DNA from: Loripinus fragilis
Lineage: Eukaryota > Mollusca > Bivalvia > Lucinida > Lucinidae
Direction: 5' to 3'
Length of the DNA: 64,000 nucleotides
Assembly (NCBI GenBank): GCA_964019695.1
Contig: OZ026520.1
Coordinates: forward strand, 34,700,620-34,764,619
A program made the translations under genes and the position numbers. Below, piece after piece: positions 10,274-23,296 of the stretch (the stretch's first letter is position 1; each line of letters begins with the position of its first letter). Below the pieces are notes generated by a model, which saw only the letters and a program-made list of their open reading frames with translations, was not told the DNA's origin and made no database searches.

Positions 10274-12448
10274 TCAATGAGCAATTTGGTCTGATCTTTT
10301 CGCTCAATCACCAGAGCAGTCATTGTTGGTGCTCTTATAAAATTGAGCCATGTCACGAAAAATCCTTCTTCAGCTGTCTTCTAGTTACCTTACATTAAAG
10401 AACAACTGTACTGATCAGTCTACCCAGATCTGCGCTGGCTGATCGGCTCATTTTGTTGGCAAACAACAAAACACGTTTTATCACATGGCTCGAATTTTAC
10501 TTGGTTAACACTTTGTAATCAAATTGTAATATATGTTTATGCTGTGATATTATCATTTTTATGTGCAGAAATAATAAAATTAATTTATTTTCTATTTATA
10601 TGGTTGGATTCTTTGGTTGGACAGGGAGTAAATAGAATATGACTATGATCTGTCAGAGGGCAGCGTAGCTCAGCTTGAACATACTTTATCCCTCAACATT
10701 AACATTTAAATGGGCCCCATCAGCTGAGAAATTTCTAAGTTCATGAATATGTCTTAAAGATCGCTGGCAGTGGATTGTACAAAATGAAACTATAAAAGTA
10801 TCTGATATTTTGTTCCATCTATATGTGAAATTTGGAGGATGACCTTTAAATATTTTTTCCATTTTCAGCTCTGAGGGCCATTTTGTCAAGAGGAGCAGAA
10901 CAATTTGTGCAATTTTGGTAGAGAGCAATCAGCATAAAAGGGAATATTTGTGTGAACTTATTGTAAAACTATTTTGAATTTGGGCCAGTGGTTTGGGGAG
11001 GGATTACATTTTAAGAAAAAATTAGCTGATGCATGATGGTCATCACAAAAGCCTACCTTCAAGCCCTATATGCTCGTGAGCTAAGAAACCAAATTTGGCT
11101 GGTAAAAATAACAATGCGAAATGGCCAGAAAATTATCTCCACCCCTTCCCTTTCAGGACTGGAAAAATTCTGATATAAAAATTGCTTCAACAAACTTGTG
11201 TGTATGGTATCATATTTTTACAAATCATTTTATTTTGTTATGCACATGTCAACCATTTTTTTTTCTTCTTCCCATTTCATTTCATCCCTCTTGCAATGTT
11301 ATTGTATCTAGTTGTATATAGTTTGGACAAAATTTTCAGTATAAAATGTAAACCCAGCAAAATGAAAACAAAAACAGACAAAGGTATTCGTTTTAAACTG
11401 TATTTACTTTTTTTATAAAAGAATAACTAGAAAATACAAATACATAAAGACGATCACAGACTAAAGTACCAGTATTGCTATTGTTAGTACTAACATCTAG
11501 TACCAAGAGAGAGTACACAAACCTATAATACCATATAAATTATAAATGAGTTGGTATTGAAGGTACAGGCTGACATGTACATACAGCCAAGATTCAAATC
11601 AGTCTGCACATCGGCTGTCTTACGATAGCTTTATTTTAGCTGCATGAAGAAGTGATGGACCCTTAACCCTTTACTCCACACAAGCGCCTTTGGGTGCCTT
11701 TGAAATGTAAGATTTTTAAAATATTATGAAAAATTGAACATTTGCTCCTTAGGAGCAAATGTTTCAGGAGCAAACGTTCCATTTTCCACAATATTTTCAA
11801 AACTATTGAAATGTAAAAAATATTTTTTGAAAATTTGAATTAATTATAGAAATGATGCAATGTTCTAAATTTAGCTTATGGGGAAAAGGGTTAACTATCC
11901 ATAGAGCGCCCATCAAAGACTCTGATCAGACTAAGCATCTGAGTCTTCCATGGGCATACATACCAACTTGTACCTTTTGCTGGACACAGGCTCAAATTTT
12001 CCTCTGTTTCTTCATATAAGCAATAGATGTGGTGTTCATCAACAAGATGTTTTACAAAGAAATTTTAAAAAATGCTATCAATCAGATGTGCGAACACACC
12101 TCACCTACATAGCCGATGCTAAAAAATCGTGTTATATGAAACAACATAGTCACAGTTATGAAAGCACACTCTAGCTGACATCAGTTGCCACTACAAAACG
12201 ACATTAGTCATGGCCTTAGGCAGTGTAACAGCATTTTTATACTTGAAAGACATAACACATACATGTAAATGTATGCGAGTTCAACTATTGGCGGGATTTC
12301 TTCATTTTGAATACCCACTACATATGTTTGGGTTGAGAAATTAGAAAAACGAAGATTTTTAGATACACACTCTTACTTGGAGGCCTGTCTTAACTCTATG
12401 AATTGGTAAGTCACATACCACCATAATAAAAGTGCTGCAGGCATGCAA

Positions 12449-12770
12449 CATACCCTGCCCACTGGACACAACTTTTCAATATCAACTCTTATACCCAGTT
12501 TGAAGAAATCGGTAAAAAAATGCCAAAGATAGAGAGTGAAAACAAATTTCTAACGTAAATCAAGGGCTATAACTCTGTACTTATTTGTCAAAATTTACCC
12601 ATCTGCAATCCCAGAACACTCCTTCACAAACTCTCATAGCAAGTTTGAAGAAAATTGGTTAAAAAATGTTCCTAGTAGAGACGGACGGACATACACTCAA
12701 ACGCAATTTTTGAATGGAGGGTATAACTTTTTTTTAAGTAGTGGGGTATAAAAATTCATTGATGAACAGG
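12449..12770. mobile_element. Minisatellite-type TIR element, short copy
   Basis: The left end carries CATACCCTGCCCACTGG; the right end has AGTAGTGGGGTATAAAAA, its approximate inverse. A GACGGACGGAC tract lies just inside the right end and a perfect TTCATTGATGAA palindrome just outside it. The interior has the AAGGGCTATAACTC motif (12563) that recurs in the larger arrays. This layout (subterminal inverted repeats, internal repeats, terminal hairpin) matches Helentron-associated pearl/HINE elements; the assignment is inference. Confidence 0.5.
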
Positions 12771-13016
12771 CCACTAAATTTTACTGTTTGTGTGACAAGC
12801 TAAAACACTTAATAATGCATTTTATTGCTCTATAAATCTGCTTAAGGCACTTTTCTTCCTTAAACCCATTAATGAAAGTGTCTATCAGACCTTAAACACC
12901 TATTAAGAACACAAACAAGACTGCTCCTCAGGAACAGCCTGATAATTGTCCACATTCTAGTCTAAAGGGACCCATTTCTACTGACCCTGTTTTCTATAAA
13001 AGAAATAGTGATAATT

Positions 13017-13253
13017 GAGCCGCGGCATGTGATTACAAACAAGTGGCATTTTGACAAGTATCGACTCAGACAAGCCTGTGCAGCCTCCTTATAGGCTTAG
13101 AAACTCCAAAAGCTGTTCACCCAGTAGCTTAACAGTCATAGAATGTTCAAGTAACTTGCAAAGGCTCTGATCAGACTGCACGTATGTGCAGGCTGATCTG
13201 AGGCTTTGCTGGTTGCAAAAACCACATTGTTGGAAATCTCATGTCGCGGCTCA
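13017..13253. mobile_element. Palindromic MITE, family B
   Basis: Full-length: starts GAGCCGCGGCATGTGATTAC and ends CATGTCGCGGCTC, with the internal GTGGCATTTTGACAAGT arm and the central AAAGGCTCTGATCAGACTGC hairpin. Confidence 0.88.
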
Positions 13254-13300
13254 TATTATCTACTGCTACAACAGAGCTTTAAAATCCTCACTAACACCCT

Positions 13301-13413
13301 ATCAGTTTAAACATTTGTTTTTGGCTCTCAAAAAAGCCATCTCATTGAGACGGTTCTTTTGAGTACCCTCAACATATGTTTTAGTTGAGAAATTAGATAA
13401 TTATTTTTTTCAA
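13301..13413. mobile_element. Hairpin MITE, family G
   Basis: AGTTTAAACATTTGTTTTTG, AAGCCATCTCATTGAGACGG, TTCTTTTGAGTACCCTCAAC and ATATGTTTTAGTTGAGAAAT give the inverted arms of family G. Confidence 0.8.
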
Positions 13414-13446
13414 TTACGCACACTCAGCAAGGCCTGTCAGATTATC

Positions 13447-13684
13447 ATGGGTGAAAGTTCAAAATTTCCCAAATCCTGAACTTTAGAAATTCAATTTTTT
13501 AAACTTGCAGGATGCCTACAAAAATAACTATTTCATGTTTAAATGGTAAAAGGTGTTTTTAGATGATCTGAAAATTAATCAAAGAAGCTATTATAATCTT
13601 CATAATTCAGCATTTTGAGGCTGACTTTCTATAAGTCAGCCTCAAAATCCTGAATTCAGGATAAATCCTGAAAACTTCACCCAT
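13447..13684. mobile_element. MITE family A, copy with tandem extension
   Basis: Starts CATGGGTGAAAGTTCAAAAT and ends AACTTCACCCATAG, that is ATGGGTGAAAGTT-type terminal inverted repeats. Typical internal blocks are CCTGAACTTTAGAAATTC, AACTTGCAGGATGCCTA, AATTCAGCATTTTGAGG and CCTGAATTCAGGATAAATCC. Other family A copies lie at 32208-32436, 32447-32690 and 35235-35477, with a decayed one near 54900-55060. To its right this copy is extended by a tandem array (13605-14083). Confidence 0.8.
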
Positions 13685-14083
13685 AGATTATTACAATCAA
13701 TGATCACTAAAAGGGTCCAGATAATAGGGCTTTTTCAATATGAAAGCTATTGTAATCAAAGCTATTGTAATCTCCCTAATTCAGCATTTTGAGGCTGACT
13801 TTCTATGGAAAGTCAGCCTCAAAATCCTGAATTCAGGATTAATCCTGAAAACTTCTACCCATGGATTATTACAATCAATTATCACTAAGAGGGTCCAGAT
13901 GATAGGGCATTTTCAATATCAAAGCTATTGTAATCTCTCTAATTCAGCATTTTTAGGCTGTCTTTCTATGGAAAGTCAGCCTCAAAATCCTGAATTCACG
14001 ATTAATCCTGAAAACTTTCACCCATGGATTATTACAATCAATTATCACTAAGAGGGTCCAGATGATAGAGCTTTTTCAATATC
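13605..14083. repeat. Tandem array built from MITE A right half, overlapping the CEP83 stop
   Basis: Three units start at ATTCAGCATTTT near 13605, 13779 and 13942 (spacings 174 and 163 bp). Each contains a GAGGCTGACTTTC/GAAAGTCAGCCTC hairpin, CCTGAATTCAGGATTAATCC, a CTTTCACCCATGGATTATTA segment and a TAAGAGGGTCCAGATGATAG segment, and ends TTTTCAATATC. The third unit ends at 14083, inside the last exon of CEP83, and supplies that gene's final 11 codons and stop. Confidence 0.85.
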
Positions 14084-14248
14084 TATTTTCTCTTTGCTAC
14101 AGCTCTGATTATTGTCTATCTCAATGATACTGTTTCTCAAGGTACTGTGAGCAATCTCTTGAAACTCGTCTAACTGTTGTTGTTGATTATCGTCAAGGAG
14201 ATCCAGGCGTTGACGTAGCAACTTCAAATCTTCCTGGTGTCGTCGCTC
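14048..14248 (-). CDS. CEP83: CEP83 last coding exon
   Basis: Acceptor CTTTTTCAG (AG at 14250-14249), phase 0. It reads ERRHQEDLKLLRQRLDLLDD, the conserved CEP83 C-terminal block, then QQQQLDEFQEIAHSTLRNS, matching the LEELxxxQxxQLEEL-type end of the vertebrate protein. It then continues for about 25 residues that are not family-like and stops at TAG (14050-14048). The final 11 codons (DIEKALSSGPS) and the stop lie inside the third unit of the tandem repeat ending at 14083. A polyadenylation signal was not identified with confidence. Confidence 0.88.
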   Translation of the reverse strand, partial: ERRHQEDLKLLRQRLDLLDDNQQQQLDEFQEIAHSTLRNSIIEIDNNQSCSKEKIDIEKALSSGPS

Positions 14249-17200
14249 CTGAAAAAGTACAAATAACATTAAAGGTACTATCATATATAATAATTATCCA
14301 TTAAAATTTTTCAAGAATTTTTCATCTGATACAACTAATTAGATAAACCTGGCCCCTAAGTTATCAAACTTTTTCATTGCTCAATTCAACTGAGCATCAA
14401 GTTTATCAAGCTCATAAATAATAAAATGCCAACAGTTGTTGTCATTTCTAACATTCATTAGCAGGATAAAAACAACAGCTAAGATTATTTTTCTTCATTT
14501 TTAGTTTCTATGAGGACTTGAAATTTCATGATCTGTTGAGCATAATCAAAGTTTTATAACCTCAAGGCCTGGCATGTATTTTAACAAAATATGACTCATT
14601 TCTTTTCAGATTTCTAACTTTTTATACCATCAGAATTTTTATTAATGATCTTAAAAATGGTACTAAACGCTTTTCAGATTATTTTCGTCAAATGAGAGCT
14701 CATTCATGGTTGGTAGATTAAAAATATCATGAAAGCAATTTACTACAAAATTTAATGAATAATGGTAACAAATAAAACTAATGAACTTTTGTTTTGCTTG
14801 CTGGGTAATTTTATATGCTTTATTGTAACCATGCTTTTTTCCCAAATAGAACTTTATTCTTTTAAAAAATCTGTAGGGTATTATTTTAAAGGTCAAATTC
14901 TGTAATTAAAATGACTGTTATTTCACGCTCTATAATTCTAAGGGTAGGTGACCATGCTTAAGCTAATCAAATCATAGGAAACTATGCATATGAAACAGGT
15001 TCTGCATGCTAAATTCAAACAAACTGTATAATGGGCAACAGAACATAAAATGTATATGGGCCAGTGCTGTGACATGTGATTTCAAACAATGTGACATTGT
15101 GACACAAATAGACTCAGAAGTCTCCTTTTAAGCCAAGAACCTCTAAATCATGTTACGTCAGTAACTTAATATTCATAGAATATTCAAGGGACTAGCAAAG
15201 GCTCTGATCAGCATGCGCATATGCGCAGGCTGGTCTGAGCCTTTGCTGGTCGCACATACCACTTTGTTGGAAATCTCATGTCGCAGCTCATATAGTACTT
15301 ATCTCAAACCATTCCACCCTGATAAGTGCACATTTACTTTTTTTTCAAAATTTTATACCATTTTTTGAAAACAGTGCAGTCTCAGATCAGCTGACTTCTA
15401 ATGAAGCGACAGCACTGTTCTCATCCACACAAACTTTCTATATAAATAAATGAAATGGCACCACTCAACTGTCTGTATCAGATGTTGGTATAGCATTTAT
15501 AGCTCATAAATAACTAGAAGCATGTGGTTTAAGAGCATGTGGGCCTATAACAGTAAAACCTGTGTAAAACAGCCACACAAAAATAAACAAAACTAGAAAT
15601 GATGTTTATGAAACATTATGCCCCCAACTCTTTGCTTGTCAAGAAGGGTTCAGGGCAATTACTTAAAAAATAAAATAACTTTTTTTTTAAATTTTCACTA
15701 GGTAATCTACTCATCATCTTCTACCAACTGACCATGTTTGAAGCTCCTAGCTACAATAATTTTCGAGATATCTTGATGACAAGTTTTCAATGACCAAATT
15801 TGCAAAGGGCAATAACTCGAAAAAAAATAAAATATTTTTTTTTTAAATGTTCACCAGCTTATCTACTTATTATCTTCTATTAGCTAACTAAGTTTGAAGC
15901 TACTTGCTGTAATAGTTTTTGAGATATCTTGACTACAAGTTTTCAACGCCAAAATTTGCAAAGGGCAATAACTCAAAAAAAATATATATATTTTTTTAAT
16001 TTTCACCAAGTTATCTACTCATTATCTTCTATCAGCTGACCAAGTTTGAAGCTACTTGCTGTAATAGTTTTTGAGATATCTTCATTACAAGTTTTCATTG
16101 CCAAAAATTTGTAAAGGGCAATAATTCAAAAAAAACAAAAAAAAAACTTTTTTTTAAATTTTCACCAGATCATCTACTCATTATCCACTATCACCTGACC
16201 ACGTTAGAAGCTCATAGCTGCTATAGTTTTTGAGATATCTAATTTATATGTCCAAATTTGCAAAGGGCAATAACTCAAACAAAATATAATAACTTTTTTT
16301 AAAATTTTCACCAGGTCATCTACTCATTACGCTCTATTAGCTGAACAAGTTTGAAACTCATAGCTGTTATAGTTTTTGAGATATCCTGATTAAAAAATTT
16401 CATTATAACCCTTTAAAAGGGCATAACTCCACAAAGGGGGATAATCCAGGTTTAAAAAAAAATATGTGTCAATTATTTTTTGATGAGGAATACATATATG
16501 AAATTTCAAAACTGTATCTTAATAAATTTTGCAACAGACGCACAGACACACGCACAGACGAGCCGAAAGCAATATGCCCCTTCAACTTTTCCAAAGTTGG
16601 GGGCATTACAAAGATCTTATTGACAAATGATAGCTAAATGAAGGTAGAAAGTGTTGCAGAATGCTCCCCTCCTGCAATACCTTTGACTTGCATAAAGCGA
16701 TAATTGGTCTTGAAAACCAATTGGTGGTCTTTTTAAGAGTGGCTGTTTAACACAGTTTTTTTTTACATATCGTGGTTTTGTAGGAGGCAGAGTGATATTT
16801 CAAATGTCAATGCATAGCTATACAGTGGGGAGCTAGATGTCTAGTTTTGGGTCTGAGCCTTAATCAACTTCAAGTGTTTGCAAAGTGCAAGCAACAAAGG
16901 CTCTGGCAGTGGTTTTGTCCAGTCTAAATAGCTGCTCACCTAAATTAGTATGTAAAATCAAATTCCCAGGAGCGAGCTCATATAATTGCTAAATAAACAA
17001 ATATTTTAGACAATTTTACTGTATGGTGAGCCCAATAATCAGAAAATTCATCACGATTATTCAGAACAGTTGTGGATATCCGAGACCAGCTGACGAGTCA
17101 GTTTTAGTTTAATGTTTACCATGCTAAATCCAGATATTTTTTGCCTTGAAAACAGGGTAGTATAAGATCAGAAATATTAAGCATGACAAAAGTTAGGATA

Positions 17201-20200
17201 TATACTATATTATATAGTATGTATCCTAACTTTTGTCATGATAATATTCAAGCCTAACTCCCGAAATATATCAATTTGTATGTAATAAGTCTGTAATTCA
17301 AACATTTAGCAGATCCCTGTTTAAGCAAGGTTTCTCATGATTCTGTATACATGTATGTTTTAAGTTATACATGGGAATTATATTTCAATTTATTAATATT
17401 ATACATGGGAATAATATTTCAACTTCACAACTTTATACATGTATAAATTTGGGATATAATATATTAACTCTTTAACTGCGGGGTATTTTTTTATGCTTCT
17501 TTGTTGTCTGTTGATTTTTTTCTCAAAGTAAGTAAGGGTGCAAAGATCAAGAATCGATACAATAAAGTACCACACCTGAAAAAATCTACTTTTCCCAACA
17601 AAATCATTCTGATGATACCATCCATCAGAGTATCAAACAGTTTAGACCCAGATCAGGCCGACATTTTTTTGGGCCTGATCTGGGTCCAAACTGTATGCAG
17701 AGGTTATCAGCAGACACCTATAGTAGGTAATTTACTAAAGTGAAAAGGATTCTTTTCCCTTTTTTGACTGGAAATCAACAAAACAGAACATTAAAAATGG
17801 GAATGATCCAAGTGACGTGCCTCAAAATGCAGCATTTCTTCAGGATCTATACTGTTTGATGATGTATTACAAACTTTCCAGTCCCATCTGTCTAATCTTT
17901 TTAGGGTATCATTATGAGTACTCTATACATATGTACCATATTCAACATAATGAATGAAACTGTGTGCATCACTCTTTTTTTTTTAAATTCTATACCCTTT
18001 GTTTGTTTTGTTGCTTTACGTCCCAGTCAACAGCTATGGTCATGGTGTGACGGTCAGCTCACCTAACCACACTTTTTCCTGGGTAAGCTTGAATAAGCTG
18101 TTAACCAGTACTTCGTGCACATACTTTCACTTGTAAATGACAAAAACCCTTCTTGAATGATTCAGCAGAAGGGAGGAGAATGAATGTACAAATTATTTCA
18201 TGATCAATCTACACGAAAGTATGGAACCGGGCAGGTATCGAACTGACGACCCCTGAATCTGCAGTCAGACTCACATCTGTTGCCAGACATGTTACCGACT
18301 GCGCTACGCGGCACGGTATACCTTCGTGTGAAAAAAATGGATCCTTATCGGCTGGCTTCTGATGAAGCCAGCTGATTAGGATCCACATTTTTTCATTCAG
18401 CTTAGGAATTCATATTTAAATGTAGTCACAGCACTCACTGGATTGACTGGTTATCAGAAGTTCACATATATGTTACATGTGTAAACAACCCATGAAGTCC
18501 TCAGAAAGTGCTGACAAGAGCAATTGCACTCATTACATTGAATATGGTAAATGCCTTTCATACATACCAAAGTAAAATAATTATTTACATCTGAAAGAAT
18601 CACATAGGTAGTAGTTTTAGGAACTTTGTTACATAAAAGATGCACCCCTTTGAAAAAAATGTTTTTATTACACCAGATGTAAGTCTTATATTGTAAGATG
18701 CTTTTCATTTTTCATTTTTCAATGAACAAAAAGTCTCTTGAGTTGTGTTCAAATTCCAATAAACAGACAGTATAAACAGACAGTTTCCATTCATTATCCA
18801 ATGAACATTGAACAGTCTCTTGAGAGTTGCTTTCAATTTCCAATTAACAGACAGTATAAACAGACCGTCTCGTGAAAAGTCCCATTCATTATACAATGAA
18901 CATTGAACAGTCTCTTGAGAGTTGCGTTCAATGTCCAATAAACAGACAGTATAAACAGACAGACTCTTGAGAAGTCCCGTCCATTTTCCTTTGAACAGAC
19001 AGTCTCACCAGAAGTTTGTTGATGGGAAAATGAATTCATGTTTTGAATTGAATTTTTTTTTTATAAGGAGGAATTTGAAATTACCTTGTATAAAAATAAT
19101 CAGATGCATGAGGGTTCAGGTGAGCTAATAACTAAGGGGCGACATGTGACTTCCTTCACTATAGTGTAGATTTTATTTTCTTGTCCTTTGGGATCATGGG
19201 TTTCATTATGGAACTTTGAAACTATTAGAGGGTCACTGATGAAGCCTAAATGGCAGAAACTAGCTAGTCTGGCCCAGAAAATATGCACTCTGGTTTCAGT
19301 TCTTTGGTGCAGTCTTTGCTTCCAAAGGATACCCTTTTAAGAACATATTTGACTTCACTACAGCTGGTGACTAGGACTGTGTGGCGGCGGTAGAACGTCT
19401 CCCTGCCCTTCACTATAGTGTAGATTTTATTTTCTTGTCCTTTGGGATCATGGGTTTCATTATGGAACTTTGAAACTATTAGAGGGTCACTGATGAAGCC
19501 TAAATGGCAGAAACTAGCTAGTCTGGCCCAGAAAATATGCACACTCTGATTTCAGTTCTTTGGTGCAGTCTTTGCTTCCAAAGGATACCCTTTTAAGAAC
19601 ATATTCCAACAATGTGGCATTTTCACAAGTGTAGACTCAAACGAGCTTGTGCAGCCCACTTTTAAGCTTAGAAACTCCAAATAATGTTCAGTCAGTAGCT
19701 TAACAGTGATAGAATATTCAAACGACTAGCAAAGGCTCTGATCAGACTGCTCATATGCGATGCTGATCTGAGGCATTGCTGGTAGCACATACCACATTGT
19801 TGGAAATCTCATGTTTCGGCTCAATTATAGTAGTTCAGTTACTCATTAGCTCTTGAATCATTCTGAAATCACTTACTGTAGTCTGTAACCACAGTAAAAA
19901 CTAGACTTTATATACTCTGATAGTTCAAAGCACCCACCAATTTGAAATATTTACATTTTAATTGCAGTTGCCATAGATGCAAACTAACATCCCATATGTT
20001 TGCATTTCTTGATGCAAAGCATTGAACAATTACATGATTTAGCATGAACCTTTAGGTGGACTAACGTTAAGCTCAGCCAATGACTTTCTCTGCTTATTTG
20101 TGTTTGTGTGACATAATTTTTATCGCCATGACATATCAGGATGTTGTCTACAAGTTTCACTGTCCGGCTGTTCCAAAATCCCTGTTACAAATAAAATCAT

Positions 20201-23200
20201 TCTAAAAGTGTAACAAGGGGGGTTGGGTATAAGATTGTATGGCATATTTAATTGATACATTACTAACAGTTTTAATTTGAGTAGTAGAGGTTTAAACATT
20301 GGCCATTTAAATATTCAGGGTATTTGTGGAGAACTGAATAAATTTTCAGAACTAAAAGTTTTGTTGACCTTACCAGAAAATAATAATTTGCATATTTTGG
20401 GGTTAAGTGAGACAAAATTAAAAAGCCACAAAACAACAGACATATTTAAAATAAATGGATTTCAAACACCATTCAGAAAAGATAATGATTCAAATGGTGG
20501 TGGAGGTTTACTTGTATATGTCAAAAATGGTATTAACGCCAAACGCAGGGAAGATTTAGAAACTCATCATGTCTCTGGTTAGAAATTTCTCCTGCTAAGA
20601 GCAAACCTTTTTTAGTTGGTAACATGTATAGACCACCAGACTCAAGAGTAGAATTTAACGACAGATTTGAAGAATTCATTGATAGTTTGTTAAATGAAGA
20701 TAAAGAATTTATTTTACTTGGAGATTTTAACAAAGATTTATTAAATATAGATACTGAGAGAGAATGGGGTAATTTTACAACCTCATTAGTTCTCACTCAA
20801 CTAGTTAATGAGCCTACTAGGGTCACAAATACATCTCAAACTCTCATTGATCACATATATACAAACACTGAAGAAAATATCCAGCGTGTGCATGTAGAAC
20901 GCTTATGTTTAAGTGATCACTATGGAGTTTTCTGTAATCGAAAGTCTCAATCCAATATCAGTAAAAATAGTCATCAAATTATTACTTACAGATCTTTTAG
21001 GAACTTTGAAGAAAACAGATTCCTTAATGACTTATATTCTGTCCCATGGGAAATAATTGAACAGTTTGATAATTTAGATGATATTGTCTCAAGTTGGAAT
21101 GCACTCCTTTTAGAAGTACTTGATAGGCATGCTCCTATAAGACACCACAGGATAAAGAAAAAATATCAGCCTGATTGGTTAACCCCTGAGATAATGGACC
21201 TTATGAAGGAAAGGAATAAGTGCAAAATAAATGGAAATATGGATGATTATAGATATCTACGTAATAAAGTTTCGAAACACATTGAGATGGCAAAAAAGAA
21301 TACGTATCAGTCGAAGACAGAAAAAGGTAGGTCTGACCCTAAAAATATTTGGAAAAATTTTAAGGAACTTGGAGCAAATCGTAAAGATAATTCTTGTGAA
21401 TCAAATATAAACATCAAAATAGGGGAACAATTAATAACAAATGAATCGGATTTATCACTACTTTGTTACTGTTGCCTCAAATTTGAAAGAACCAATAACG
21501 TTGTCAGACAACGAATTACTAATCAATTTCATCCAATCAAAAGTTCCAAATACCACTGAATTTAACATTCCATTGACAAACCTGTCTTTTATACGAACAT
21601 TTTTATCAAATTTAAATGTAAATAAATCAACGGGCTTAGATAACATTGGTCCTAGAATTCTAAAACTGTCAGCTAATGTTTTGGCCCCGAGTCTGCTGTA
21701 TATAGTAAATAAAAGCTTAATTACTGGTGAATTTCCTTGCTCATGGAAGGAAGCTAAAATAAAGCCCCTTTTCAAATCTGGTGCTAAAGATGACAAAAAT
21801 AACTATCGGCCTATTTCTATTCTCCCTACAGTTTCAAAGTTAATAGAAAAATGGGTTGAAAATAAATTTTCAGAATACTTAAATGAATACGATTTGCTTC
21901 ATCAGTCACAAAGTGGTTTTCGATCTAATCATTCAACTGAATCTGCTATTGTCCGTATGATTGATTCTTGGTTAAAAGCTGTTAACGATGGAAAACTTAC
22001 TGGCTGTGTGATGGTCGATTTTAGAAAAGCATTTGATCTTGTTGATCATAAAATTCTGTTAAATAAATTGAAATGTTATAAATGTAACGAAACATGTCTA
22101 TCATGGTTTGAATCATACTTATCCAGCAGAACTCAATGCGTTTCTTTGAATAACACTATTTCAAAACCAGCAAGTATCACTTGTGGCGTTCCCCAAGGCT
22201 CCATTTTAGGCCCTTTACTATTTTTAATCTTTATAAACGACTTGCCGCTAGCACTCCAAAAGTCTGTCGTTGTTGACTTATATGCTGATGATACTACTTT
22301 CTATGACTTTCAGTCTGATGTATTTCAATTGGAAACAAATTTGCAGTGTGCGCTGAATTTGCTTCATATTTGGTGCCAACAGAACGGCATGGTTTTAAAT
22401 ACAGATTAGACTAAAGTGATGTTAATAACTAGCAGGCAAAAAAGGCTCACCTTGCAAAATCCTGGCCTATCTTTAAGGTATAGTGATATAGATATAAAAA
22501 TGACGCCTAGTGAGAAGATATTGGGAGTACACGTGGATGACAATTTAATGTGGAATAATCATTTCCAACATGTTTCAAAAAAAATCTCATCATATTTATG
22601 GTTACTAAGCAAAATAAGATCATATTTGTCAGTAGAGCACCGTCTCATGTTTTACAATGCCTATGTTAAACCACATTTTGATTACTGCAATACTGTTTGG
22701 AGCAACACTTCAAGTGGAAACATCAATAAAATATCTAAATTACAAAGACGTGCTTGTAAATTAATTCTTGCTCAAGATTACACGGACATTCAAGAGGTAT
22801 TGGAACGATTAAATATATTGTCTTTTGATCAAATAATTTTTCTAAATAAAGCCAAATTAATGTACAAAGTTTACAATAATTTAGCACCAGTTTATTTACA
22901 TGAATTGTTTCAAATGAGAGATATAAACCTTGACAACACAGCATCTAATTTACGATCAGTAGCACATAAAAATTACCTATTACCACAAGCAAAATGCAAC
23001 TTATACAAAGGGAGCTTTTCATATTCAGGTGTGGTAGTCTGGAATAGTCTTCCAACTAACATCAAAGTGGCATCATCACTAGAAACTTTTGTAAGGTTAT
23101 GCACTGAATGGCTAAAAATGTAACGTAGCATTACACTAAATGTAAGTGATATAGATTTTGCAATTATTGTTTAGAAATGAATGTATAAGCCGTTATCGTC

Positions 23201-23232
23201 ATATGGTCATAATGTATTGTATAGATGTTTTT

Positions 23233-23296
<64 letters not shown>

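Larger units (their letters stand above)
9064..12448. other. 3' flank of the CYYR1-like gene, no gene seen
   Basis: The 3' UTR presumably starts at 9064; an AATAAA at 10573-10578 is one possible polyadenylation signal but lies 1.5 kb downstream. The stretch holds a decayed family B piece (9240-9390), an inverted TGAGACGGCTCC/GGAGCCGTCTCA-type hairpin near 9500-9545, a family E hairpin (9743-9827), a pogo-like MITE (9968-10273) and a small GAACATTTGCTCC hairpin near 11740. I find no exon with domain-like coding. Confidence 0.5.

Noticed and set aside
19100..19542. Minus-strand frames beginning MHIFWARLASF as a gene
   Set aside because: The same frame appears in both members of a recent direct duplication inside a MITE; it is repeat sequence.
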